Source of the DNA: Anaerolineae bacterium
GTDB lineage: Bacteria; Chloroflexota; Anaerolineae; B4-G1
Assembly (NCBI GenBank): GCA_030612185.1
Contig: JAUWOI010000238.1
Location: 1 to 6,941, forward strand
DNA: 6,941 nucleotides
Direction: 5' to 3'
In this document: positions 1 to 5,655 of the stretch, piece by piece
Position numbering within the stretch: position 1 is the first letter of the stretch
Layout: each line of letters begins with the position of its first letter
Program-made: the position numbers and the translations under genes
Notes under the pieces: model-generated
Told to the model about the DNA's origin: nothing
The model's input: the letters and a program-made list of their open reading frames with translations, nothing else
Database searches by the model: none

Positions 1-124
1 ACATCGCTGCACTGACATCCGGTCACGCTGCTGCACTCAGACTTGTCAAAAACCCGGCTCCGGCCGCGGTCGTTGCCCCATGCCTACTTCCCCTCACTCA
101 TCTGTGACTTGACAAAGTTACAAG
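1..124. other. Non-coding left edge abutting a truncated gene
   Basis: No convincing coding frame is seen. In the frame of the downstream gene there is a TGA at 110-112, only four codons before its ATG. The stretch holds a repeated GCTGCACT (6-13 and 30-37) and two related decamers, ACTTGTCAAA (41-50) and ACTTGACAAA (107-116). An imperfect inverted repeat, GTGACTT/AAGTTAC, lies at 104-121. The sequence does not look like the missing N-terminal half of the ATPase that follows. It may be unrelated DNA joined by deletion, insertion or misassembly. Confidence 0.5.
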
Positions 125-2347
125 ATGCTCGCTACCGTCAGTTCGATTGACCTCCTCGCACTCACGCTGGCGAATAGGCTCGATTTCGCTTTGTACGAGC
201 CGGAAAACCCAGTGCGGCAGATCGTCAACTACCTGCGCGAGAAGCATATGCTCCTGGTGTGGGACAGTTTCGAGCATCTCCTTCAGGGGACAAGTCTGCT
301 TTCAGAAATCCTCGCAGGTGCACCCCAGGTGAAACTCCTGGTCACCTCCCGGGAAAAACTGAACCTGCGGGGGGAATGGGTTCTCGAGATCGCGGGGCTT
401 CAGTATCCGGTGAGTGAGGTGACTGGCAGGGTGGAGAAATATAGTGCTGTGCAGTTATTCATGCAGAATGCACGTCGGGTTTGTGCTGGCTTCTCGCCTT
501 CAGAAGCAGAGATGCCATTCTTGGTTCGCATCTGCCAGTTGGTGGAGGGGGTGCCGCTGGGGATCGAGTTGGCCTCCGCCTGGGTGCCGGTGCTTGACTG
601 CCGGGCCATAACCAGGGAGATCGAAAACGGCCTGGATTTGCTGGTAACGTCCCTTCGGGACGTGCCCGAGCGACACCGGAGCATGCGAGCGGTGTTCGAG
701 TATTCCTGGAACCTGCTCACGGAAGAAGAACGCGGCGTGTTCGGCAGGATGTCCGTATTTCGCGGCGGGTTTCACAGAGAGGCGGCGGAGAAGGTGACAC
801 GTGCTTCTCTTCCGCTCCTTTCCGCCCTGCTGGGCAAATCCCTGCTGCACAGGAAGCCGTCAGGACGGTATGAAATGCACGAACTCTTGAGGCAATATGG
901 AGAAAGTAGACTGGATGAGGATTCTCAAGCCAGTGAAGAGGCTGAAGACCGCCACTGTGCGTATTATGCGGAGTTCCTCCATCAAAGGGAAGATCATTTG
1001 AAAGAGGCAGGGCAGCAGCGGGCACTGGAGGAGATCCGAGAAGAGATCGAGAATGTGCGGGCCGCGTGGAGGTGGGCGGTGAAGCACGGGAAGTTAGAGA
1101 GAATCGGGAGGATGGCAGAGGCTCTCTGGCTGTTCTACGAGATGCAGGGTTGGTCTGTGGAGGGAGAAGAGACGTTCAGAAAGGCGACAGAGACGCCAGG
1201 CAAAATCGAGGACGCACACGGATACGATAAAAGGATAATCCTGGGACAGATTCTTGCGCGAGAGGGATGGTTCTGTTTCCGACTGGGCCTGGCTGAGAAG
1301 GCTCGGGAAGTGGTTCAAAGGGGCCTTTCTATCCTTCGCCCCCTCGGTGTTCGGCAGGAAGTGGCTTTCTGTCTTGGCACTTTGGGTGTTGTGGCCTACG
1401 TGTTGGGAGAATACGAGCAAGCGGAGCAACTCCAACAGGAAAGCCTTGCCATCTCCAGAGAGATCGGCGACGCGTTTGGCATGGCGAGATATCTCAACAG
1501 TTTGGGATTCGTTGCCAATGCAGTCGGGAAGTGGAAGGAGGCAGAATATTTCCTCCGAGAAAGCCTCGCCATCTTCAAGAAAATCGGCAACCGTTGGGGC
1601 ATAGCGTTTTGTCTCGGCAACCTGAGCAACACAGCCTACTATCTGGGCGAGTATTCAGAGGCGGGGGAAATCCTTCAGGAAAGCCTTGCAATTCGCAGAG
1701 AGATTCGCGACCGCTGGGGAATACCAAGATGTCTCAATAACCTGGGTAGAGTTGCCAGCGCATCGGGCGAGTATGCCGAGGCACGGCGGCTCCATCAAGA
1801 AAGCCTCGACATCTTCAGAGAGACTGGCAACCGGCGCAGCGCAGCATACTCCCTATTCTATCTGGGCGACGTTGCCTTTCTGCTGGGAGAGTATGGGGAG
1901 GCAGAGCGGTTGCATCAGGAGAGCCTTGTGATCCGCAGACAGATTGGCGATCGTCGGGGCATCGTGAGGTCTCTCAACAGCCTGGGTAAGGTAGCCTGTG
2001 TGCTGCACCACTATCAAGACTCGGAAGAACATCTCCACGAGGCCCTGAAGACTGCGGCCGAAATCCAGGCCGTTCCTCTGATCCTGGAAGTGTTGCTTGG
2101 GATGGCCACACTGCTGGCAGAGAATGGGGAACTAGAACGGTCGCTAGCCCTTGTTACCCTCATTCTAGGCCATCCTGCAAGAAACAGGGACACGCAAGAC
2201 AGGGCCGAGCGACTTCTAGCCAGGATTGAGCCGCAACTCTCTCCTGACCTACTTGCGACGGCCCGGCAAAGGGGCAAGCAGGCCGAACTTCAGCCGGTGG
2301 TGGCAGAGATGCTAGGCGACACCAGGAAGTTGAGTAATCCGTTTTGA
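125..2347 (+). pseudogene. AfsR/NB-ARC-like ATPase with TPR array, 5'-truncated
   Basis: The 740-residue frame resembles signal-transduction ATPases of the STAND class that in Chloroflexota and actinomycetes carry an N-terminal DNA-binding/BTAD (SARP) or similar domain, an NB-ARC-type ATPase and C-terminal TPRs. Visible in order are: Walker B-like LLVWD with D47, then FEHLL; the sensor-like TSR at 74-76; a GLPL-like GVPLGIELA at 142-150; MHD-like MHELLRQYG at 251-259; and TPRs from about residue 400 to 640. The expected P-loop (GGxGKT type) is missing. The first residues align with the segment that normally follows it ('LAPVSSADLL'). No Shine-Dalgarno precedes the ATG, and a stop lies four codons upstream. 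I therefore infer a 5'-truncated remnant, or a contig-junction artefact, that cannot hydrolyse ATP. The rest of the frame is intact, so any loss is recent or the fragment is still used. Its stop codon overlaps the first repeat of the promoter at 2345. Confidence 0.75.
1321..2040 (+). repeat. In-phase 120-bp tandem repeats encoding TPRs
   Basis: Six units of exactly 120 bp (starting near 1321, 1441, 1561, 1681, 1801 and 1921) have no indels between them. Each encodes a 40-residue TPR unit of the form SLAIxRxIGDRxG...LxxLGxVAxxLGEYxEAExLxQ. The AAGCCT-type start of the unit recurs at the same phase in most copies, and DNA identity is visible as well as protein identity. The first unit and the one after 2041 are more diverged. 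Forty-residue TPRs usually form a superhelical protein-binding scaffold. The near-identical units could change in number by recombination. Confidence 0.85.
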
Positions 2348-2398
2348 CGCTAATAAAACGCTAATTAAACGTTCTGGAAACGCTGCTCGTGCTATAAT
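2345..2398 (+). promoter_or_regulatory. SARP-type promoter: four 11-bp-spaced heptamers plus TATAAT
   Basis: Heptamers TGACGCT (2345-2351), AAACGCT (2356-2362), AAACGTT (2367-2373) and AAACGCT (2378-2384) recur at exactly 11 bp. Eight bases (2385-2392) then lead to a perfect -10, TATAAT (2393-2398). There is no recognisable -35 hexamer at the right distance; the repeats occupy its place. Known SARP activators (ActII-ORF4, DnrI, AfsR) bind heptameric direct repeats of 11-bp period, the last one 8 bp upstream of the -10. The match in spacing is seen directly; the binding protein is inferred. It should drive transcription rightward from about 2405. Confidence 0.72.
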
Positions 2399-2547
2399 AG
2401 GCTGAAAATGCTCCGATGAACTGCTTATGGGCATCACCGCATCTCGGTGGCCCGGGCATTGGGGCAGCGGCACATTGAGGCCGAGGTGATGGTCTGGCAG
2501 GTGACCGGGCCGTTGTCCTGAGAGAAGTCGGCAGGCAATAATAGACT
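2399..2547 (+). other. Leader region with a possible small vestigial frame
   Basis: About 140 bases lie between the predicted transcription start and the next gene. One frame is open from 2420 to the TGA at 2519-2521. Codons 2435-2518 end almost always in G or C (HRISVARALGQ...QVTGPLS), as in real genes of this window, but there is no ATG. A GTG at 2447 lacks a ribosome binding site. It may be a gene remnant, an undetected small gene, or a structured leader. A CCCGGG sits at 2451-2456. Confidence 0.35.
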
Positions 2548-2766
2548 ATGCCTACTGGATGTCAAGACCCAAATCTGAGTCAGCAATCATACCTCTTCAC
2601 CGTGCGACTGTGGGTGGAGGAATTGGGCGATGACCAGACCGAGTGGCGCGGCAAGGTTCAAAGCGCGGCGAGCGGTGAAGCGCGCTACTTTCGCGATTGG
2701 CCTGGGCTGATAGCCCATCTGCGCGAGATGCTGCCGGATACTCATACCCATCCGTTTCAGAAGTAG
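2548..2766 (+). CDS. Small uncharacterised cytosolic protein (72 aa)
   Basis: I do not recognise a named family. The core from about residue 13 (SYLFTVRLWVEEL) through WRGKVQ (residues 34-39) to GEARYFRDWPGLIAHLREML near the end is compact, rich in aromatic and charged residues and well ordered. It has no signal peptide, transmembrane segment or cysteine pair. The ARYFRDWPGLIAHL part looks like a short helix with an interaction surface. From memory, similar short proteins occur in Chloroflexota, which I cannot verify. The start is uncertain: no good Shine-Dalgarno lies just before ATG 2548 (GAGAGAAG at 2520-2527 is too far), and this is the only Met before the conserved-looking core. It is the first gene after the SARP-like promoter and may be co-transcribed with the secreted operon 120 bases downstream, which would make it an accessory or regulatory factor; this is inference. 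Confidence 0.65.
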   Translation: MPTGCQDPNLSQQSYLFTVRLWVEELGDDQTEWRGKVQSAASGEARYFRDWPGLIAHLREMLPDTHTHPFQK

Positions 2767-2788
2767 AGCGGTGCAAGCGCGCGGCGGC

Positions 2789-2820
2789 AAAAGGAGGTGT
2801 CTATACACAAACACGTGTGA
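2789..2820 (+). promoter_or_regulatory. Orphan Shine-Dalgarno and ACACGTGT palindrome
   Basis: A perfect AAAAGGAGGTG (2789-2799) has no well-placed gene behind it. The nearest frames are a GTG at 2797 overlapping it, which gives a 7-residue peptide ending at the TGA at 2818, and a GTG at 2817 that is too far away (19 bases) and whose frame runs to 2900, across the start of the secreted gene. ACACGTGT (2811-2818) is a perfect 8-bp palindrome. This could be a leader peptide, a remnant of a lost gene, or chance. Confidence 0.3.
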
Positions 2821-2847
2821 GTACGTGGCTGAATAGCATGCGCAGGC

Positions 2848-2881
2848 CTATGTGGGCAAGCGCGGACATAGATGAAAGGAG
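2848..2881 (+). promoter_or_regulatory. Small inverted repeat and RBS fixing the start at 2887
   Basis: CTATGT (2848-2853) and ACATAG (2866-2871) form a 6-bp stem with a 12-base loop, ending just before AAAGGAG (2875-2881). That Shine-Dalgarno is 5 bases from ATG 2887. It rules out the in-frame ATG at 2872, which lies upstream of it. The stem is short and may have no role. Confidence 0.5.
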
Positions 2882-2886
2882 AAATA

Positions 2887-4386
2887 ATGAACACGCGTAA
2901 ATGGTTGATCACGAGCGGAACTGTGGTATTGGCTGCGCTGGTCGTGTTGGCACTGGCCGTGGGACTGACGCAGGCCCAGGGGCCGGAACCGCCGGGGAGA
3001 GAAGCCGGTGCAGAAGGGGATGTCGGCGCAGCGGCGGTGGTGGGCGGCAAGATCCCCGTCCAGGGACGACTGACCGACGCCAGTGGCAACCCTCTCGACG
3101 GCGCTCACACCGTCACGGCCAGCATCTACGATGTTAGCACGGGCGGCACTGCACTCTGCACGGATGAGGACAATGTGACGGTGGACAATGGGTTGTTTAA
3201 CATGAATATGAACTACTGCTCGTCTTCGGACATCAGCGGCGAGCAACTCTACCTGGGCATCCAGGTGGGCAGCGACGCCGAGATGACCCCCCGCCAGGCC
3301 ATCTACCCCGTCCCCTACGCCTACAGCCTGCGGCCGGGGGCATTCATCAGCTCCACAATTCACGACGCTATCCTGGACATTGAGAACTGGCATTCCAGTG
3401 GCCGGGGCCTGCGTGCCTACGCTATGGCGGAATCCGGCGCCAACTACGGCGTGGTGGGTGCGTCGAGGTCACCGGATGGCTATGGAGGGTACTTTTACAA
3501 CAACAGCGACGCAGGCGGCACCGGCTTGCGTGCGTGGAGCGAGGCTTCCGTGGGCCTGGAGGGGTACTCCTACGACGACGCCCATCATTATCCTGGCGTC
3601 TTCGGATGCGCAGCAGATAGCGCCGGCACTTGCGACCCGTATAGGGACGACAACGGCGCCGGCGTGATGGGCTACAGTCAGAGCGATTATGGTGGTTACT
3701 TCGTGGGCGGTACGGCCGCCAGTGGCGGAGTCCACGCCGAAGCGAACCACAGCTACGGCATGGGCGTTTGGGCGCAAAACAATGGAGGTGGTGCGGCGGT
3801 GTATGCTCAAGGCAATGCCGCAGGGGGCACATATCATCGCTTTCCTACCCTCTACCTGGTGCAAGCAGACTCCGCTGGCGATTTCGTGGTAGGAGCCAGC
3901 AGCGCCTGGGGCACCCGCTACTGGCGCGTGGACCGTACCGGCAAGGGCTTCTTCAACGGCGGCGCCGTGACCGGCGGGGCGGACTTTGCCGAGCAGATGG
4001 CTGTGGAGGGCAAGGAAGCGGACTACGAGCCCGGCGACGTGCTGGTCATCAGCGGTAGCGCCGACCGGATGGTGGAACTCTCCACCGAGTCCTTCGCCAC
4101 CGCCGTCATCGGCGTCTACTCGACCGAACCGGGCGTCCTGGCTGGTGCGCCCGATACGGACGACCCACTGGGGGGTATTCCCGTGGCCATCACCGGCATC
4201 GCGCCCTGCAAGGTCTCGGCCGAGAATGGCGCCATCCACCGGGGCGACCTGCTGGTCACCGCGTCCCTTGACGGCCACGCCATGCTCGCTGGCCCCAACC
4301 CGCCCCAGGGTACCGTCCTGGGCAAGGCGCTGGGCGAGTTGGGAGAGGGCACTGGCATCATCGAAATCCTGGTCACGCTGCAATAG
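2887..4386 (+). CDS. Secreted fibre-like protein with tail-spike-type C-terminal module
   Basis: A 499-residue exported protein. Residues 1-30 are a Sec signal peptide: MNTRKW, a hydrophobic core (about 13-27), and likely cleavage after TQA30. Next is a short Gly/Pro/Glu linker (31-53), then a beta-rich module (about 55-151) opening IPVQGRLTDASGNPLDG and closing YPVPYAYSLRPGA, a layout recurrent in large secreted bacterial proteins. Residues 152-340 are Gly/Tyr/Ala-rich imperfect repeats such as DGYGGYF (197-203) and SDYGGYF (267-272), resembling stacked beta-strand fibres. The end, from WGTRYWRVDRTGKGFF (about 340), has GADFAEQM (365), EPGDVLVISG (about 381) and IHRGDLLVTASLDGHAM, a conserved module I know from tail-fibre and surface proteins, sometimes near Peptidase_G2-type assembly domains. 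A trimeric surface fibre is inferred, not shown. The strong RBS AAAGGAG is 5 bases from ATG 2887. The next gene starts 10 bases after the stop, so the two are an operon. It is visibly more GC-rich than the ATPase gene. Confidence 0.8.
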   Translation: MNTRKWLITSGTVVLAALVVLALAVGLTQAQGPEPPGREAGAEGDVGAAAVVGGKIPVQGRLTDASGNPLDGAHTVTASIYDVSTGGTALCTDEDNVTVDNGLFNMNMNYCSSSDISGEQLYLGIQVGSDAEMTPRQAIYPVPYAYSLRPGAFISSTIHDAILDIENWHSSGRGLRAYAMAESGANYGVVGASRSPDGYGGYFYNNSDAGGTGLRAWSEASVGLEGYSYDDAHHYPGVFGCAADSAGTCDPYRDDNGAGVMGYSQSDYGGYFVGGTAASGGVHAEANHSYGMGVWAQNNGGGAAVYAQGNAAGGTYHRFPTLYLVQADSAGDFVVGASSAWGTRYWRVDRTGKGFFNGGAVTGGADFAEQMAVEGKEADYEPGDVLVISGSADRMVELSTESFATAVIGVYSTEPGVLAGAPDTDDPLGGIPVAITGIAPCKVSAENGAIHRGDLLVTASLDGHAMLAGPNPPQGTVLGKALGELGEGTGIIEILVTLQ

Positions 4387-4396
4387 GAGAACTGAG

Positions 4397-4687
4397 ATGA
4401 CCAAACGAACGCTAATCGTGATCGCGAGTGCTCTTCTCTGTGGACTGCTGCTGGCCGGGGTTGCCCTGGCAATGGAATCAGACCACTACCGACTGAACTG
4501 GTTCACGCCGCTGACTGGAGGCGGGGGGGGGGCGGCCAGTTCCACCAACTACGCAGTCAATCTCACCGTCGGCCAGACGGCCATCGGTGCATCCACCAGC
4601 ACTGACTATCAAGGCTGCCTTGGCTACTGGTGCGGCGAGGTGGAATACCAGGTCTTCCTCCCGCTCGTCCTGAGAAATTACTCGTAG
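4397..4687 (+). CDS. Small secreted protein with GGGGG loop and FLPLVLRN tail
   Basis: A 96-residue protein. Residues 1-25 are a signal peptide, with cleavage likely after VALA25. The mature part starts MESDHYRLNWFTPL, then five glycines (41-45), SSTNYAVNLTVGQTAIGASTSTDY (48-71), GCLGYWCG with C74 and C79 (possible disulfide), and ends EYQVFLPLVLRNYS. The pattern 'SSTNY...VGQ...G.S.S..Y....GYW' is one I associate with short Chloroflexota exported proteins. The LPLVLRN tail resembles a recurrent C-terminal motif of secreted proteins from that phylum, perhaps a sorting or cell-surface signal; both statements are from memory. RBS AGGAG (4385-4389) overlaps the previous stop TAG and is 7 bases from ATG 4397. 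The upstream open frame in the same phase is a shadow. It is probably a partner of the fibre protein. A run of ten G (4523-4532) encodes the Gly stretch and is slip-prone. Confidence 0.78.
   Translation: MTKRTLIVIASALLCGLLLAGVALAMESDHYRLNWFTPLTGGGGGAASSTNYAVNLTVGQTAIGASTSTDYQGCLGYWCGEVEYQVFLPLVLRNYS
4523..4532 (+). repeat. G10 homopolymer inside the small secreted gene
   Basis: Ten consecutive G encode the Gly41-45/Ala46 stretch. A one-base slip would shift the frame and remove the C-terminal half, including the FLPLVLRN tail. It could be a phase-variable tract or a sequencing/assembly error, and the frame as given is intact. Confidence 0.9.
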
Positions 4688-4731
4688 CCCAGGCGGGCGA
4701 CAACAAACCCCACCAGCCCCAGGGCATAAAG

Positions 4732-4777
4732 AGGCGGCCATTCTCCCACCGGAGGAGGGCCGCCTTCTTGTTTGTTC
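4732..4777 (+). terminator. Intrinsic terminator of the secreted operon
   Basis: AGGCGGCC (4732-4739) pairs perfectly with GGCCGCCT (4758-4765), with a further CTCC/GGAG pairing inside the loop. It is followed by T-rich TTCTTGTTTGTT (4765-4776). It sits 45 bases after the stop of the small secreted gene and isolates that operon from mazEF. Confidence 0.8.
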
Positions 4778-4832
4778 AGCCACTCCAACCCCACATTGTC
4801 CCCCGTCGCGTCGGCTGTGCGAGGATGATCGC

Positions 4833-4867
4833 TTGGCAGGATGGCTTGTTGGTGGTATAATTTATAC
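4833..4867 (+). promoter_or_regulatory. mazEF promoter with operator-like palindrome
   Basis: TTGGCA (4833-4838), 17 bases, then a perfect TATAAT (4856-4861). The -10 lies inside GTATAA-T-TTATAC (4855-4867), a 6+6 perfect inverted repeat. A protein bound there would cover the -10, as expected for autorepression by an antitoxin of the ribbon-helix-helix type. That role is inferred. Confidence 0.78.
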
Positions 4868-4896
4868 TGCGTAAAATACATCATCAGGAGGTGACA

Positions 4897-5178
4897 ATGG
4901 CTGTGACAGAGAAAGTCACGCTAACCTTGCCCAAGGGCTTGATGAAGACTGTGCGCGAGATAGCCCCGCAGCGGGGTATCAGTCGCTTTGTCGGCGAGGC
5001 GCTGGAGTATTTCATCGCCGCCCGTCGCCGCCAGTCTCTCCGCGAGCGGCTCAAAGCCGGCTATCTGGCCGATGCGACACTGGACCGAGAGATGGCCGAG
5101 GAATGGCGACCTCTGGAAGAGGAGACCTGGATGCGCCATGTTACTCCCTACGAAGTCGAGGGAGCCGGCGATGGCTAA
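4897..5178 (+). CDS. MazE-like antitoxin, ribbon-helix-helix type
   Basis: A 93-residue protein. A short strand, EKVTLTLP (5-12), is followed by helices at about 13-24 and 29-44 (SRFVGEALEYFIAARRR). This is the ribbon-helix-helix pattern of CopG/MetJ-type antitoxins, in which the strand pairs in a dimer and contacts DNA. The C-terminal part (about 55-93) is acidic, with MAEEWRPLEEETW, as expected of the segment that covers the MazF active site. RBS AGGAGG (4886-4891) is 5 bases from ATG 4897. The GTG at 4891 lies inside the RBS and is rejected as a start. The gene overlaps mazF by 8 bases (5171-5178), which implies translational coupling. Antitoxin and partner are assigned mainly from the following toxin; the family call for the antitoxin alone is less certain. 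Confidence 0.82.
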   Translation: MAVTEKVTLTLPKGLMKTVREIAPQRGISRFVGEALEYFIAARRRQSLRERLKAGYLADATLDREMAEEWRPLEEETWMRHVTPYEVEGAGDG

Positions 5179-5524
5179 ACAGCACCGGCGCGGCGATATC
5201 TTCACAGTGGACTTTGAGCCGGTGCGAGGCCACGAGCAGGGCAAAGTTCGCCCTGCCCTGGTGATCCAAAACAACATCGGTAACCAATACAGCCCTACCA
5301 TTATCGTCGCCGCTATTACTTCCGGCCAGCGGGCGCGCTACGACGTCAACGTCGCGATAAAAGCACCTGAGGGAGGATTGGTCAGGGATTCACTCGTGCT
5401 GCTCAACCAGGTCCGCACGGTGGATAAGTCGCGGCTGGACCGCTATTGGGGGCACATCTCCGAGGAGAGCATGGCCCGCGTAGATGAGGCACTGAGGGTC
5501 AGCCTGGGCCTGGTGCCAATCTGA
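5171..5524 (+). CDS. mazF: MazF-type endoribonuclease toxin
   Basis: A 117-residue toxin of the MazF/PemK family, which cleaves single-stranded mRNA at short sequences in the cytosol and halts translation. It aligns without gaps through residues 6-51 with well-known MazF proteins. Motifs are RGDIFTVDF (7-15), the GHEQGKVRP loop (20-28), LVIQNNIGN and SPTIIVAAIT (41-50), and the ending VDEALRVSLGLVPI. The catalytic pair of Bacillus MazF (R25 and T48) corresponds to R27 and T50, both present, so the protein should be active. The RBS-like GAGGGAG (5158-5164) sits inside the antitoxin gene, and the start ATG 5171 overlaps it. An earlier in-phase ATG at 4988 would add sequence that the MazE frame already explains. 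Length is typical of the family. Confidence 0.96.
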   Translation: MAKQHRRGDIFTVDFEPVRGHEQGKVRPALVIQNNIGNQYSPTIIVAAITSGQRARYDVNVAIKAPEGGLVRDSLVLLNQVRTVDKSRLDRYWGHISEESMARVDEALRVSLGLVPI

Positions 5525-5542
5525 GACCCCGTCTGAAAAATG

Positions 5543-5614
5543 TCTGTAGTGACGACTTTAGTCGTTAATCTCGGGGATCGCCAGGCCAAAAACGACTAAA
5601 GTCGTTACTACAGA
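5543..5614. repeat. Nested 24-bp inverted repeat, REP/MITE-like
   Basis: Arms of 24 bp (5543-5566 and 5591-5614) match at 23 of 24 positions, the sole mismatch being G5551, across a 24-base spacer. Each arm contains a smaller palindrome: ACGACT-TT-AGTCGT (5552-5565) and AACGACT-AA-AGTCGTT (5591-5606). Outside them are TCTGAGA (5520-5526, over the mazF stop) and its reverse complement TCTCAGA (5630-5636), and near-identical GACCCCGTCTG (5525-5535) and GATCCCGTCTG (5642-5652). No clear target duplication is seen. The core TAACGACT..AGTCGTTA strikes me as a dispersed repeat in several bacterial genomes. It may also serve as an mRNA 3'-end structure for mazEF, but no T-run follows. Confidence 0.85.
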
Positions 5615-5655
5615 TGCCCAATCTTGAATTCTCAGACACGCGATCCCGTCTGTGG

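Noticed and set aside
109..114. TTGACA as a -35 box for the truncated ATPase gene
   Set aside because: No -10 like sequence stands 16-18 bp downstream; that place is inside the coding frame.
2872..2886. ATG 2872 as the start of the fibre protein
   Set aside because: The SD AAAGGAG lies downstream of it, and the signal peptide is typical from Met 2887.
2697..2900. 67-codon frame bridging the 72-aa gene and the fibre gene
   Set aside because: It mostly overlaps the better-supported 72-aa frame and has no RBS. Only its last part is kept, as a possible leader peptide.
2848..3393. 181-codon minus-strand frame over the start of the fibre gene
   Set aside because: It is antisense to the signal peptide and first beta module, with no RBS-led start or family resemblance.
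2887..4386. Prophage tail gene
   Set aside because: It has a Sec signal peptide, and no capsid, portal, terminase or integrase gene is near, so a cellular secreted protein fits better.
3986..4396. Long in-phase upstream extension of the small secreted gene
   Set aside because: Its composition is Arg/Pro/Ser-rich shadow sequence. AGGAG and a signal peptide place the start at 4397.
3469..4404. 311-codon open frame on the minus strand across the fibre gene
   Set aside because: It is the antisense shadow of a GC-rich gene. The plus strand has a signal peptide, RBS and recognisable modules; the minus frame has none and no coherent domain.
4891..4896. GTG 4891 as the start of the antitoxin
   Set aside because: It lies in the AGGAGG ribosome binding site; ATG 4897 has correct spacing.
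4988..5170. Extended N-terminus for MazF
   Set aside because: The region is coded by MazE in another frame, and family alignment begins at MAKQHRRGD (5171).
5543..5614. CRISPR or standard intrinsic terminator at the nested repeat
   Set aside because: There are only two arms in opposite orientation, no direct-repeat/spacer array, and no T-run after the stem.
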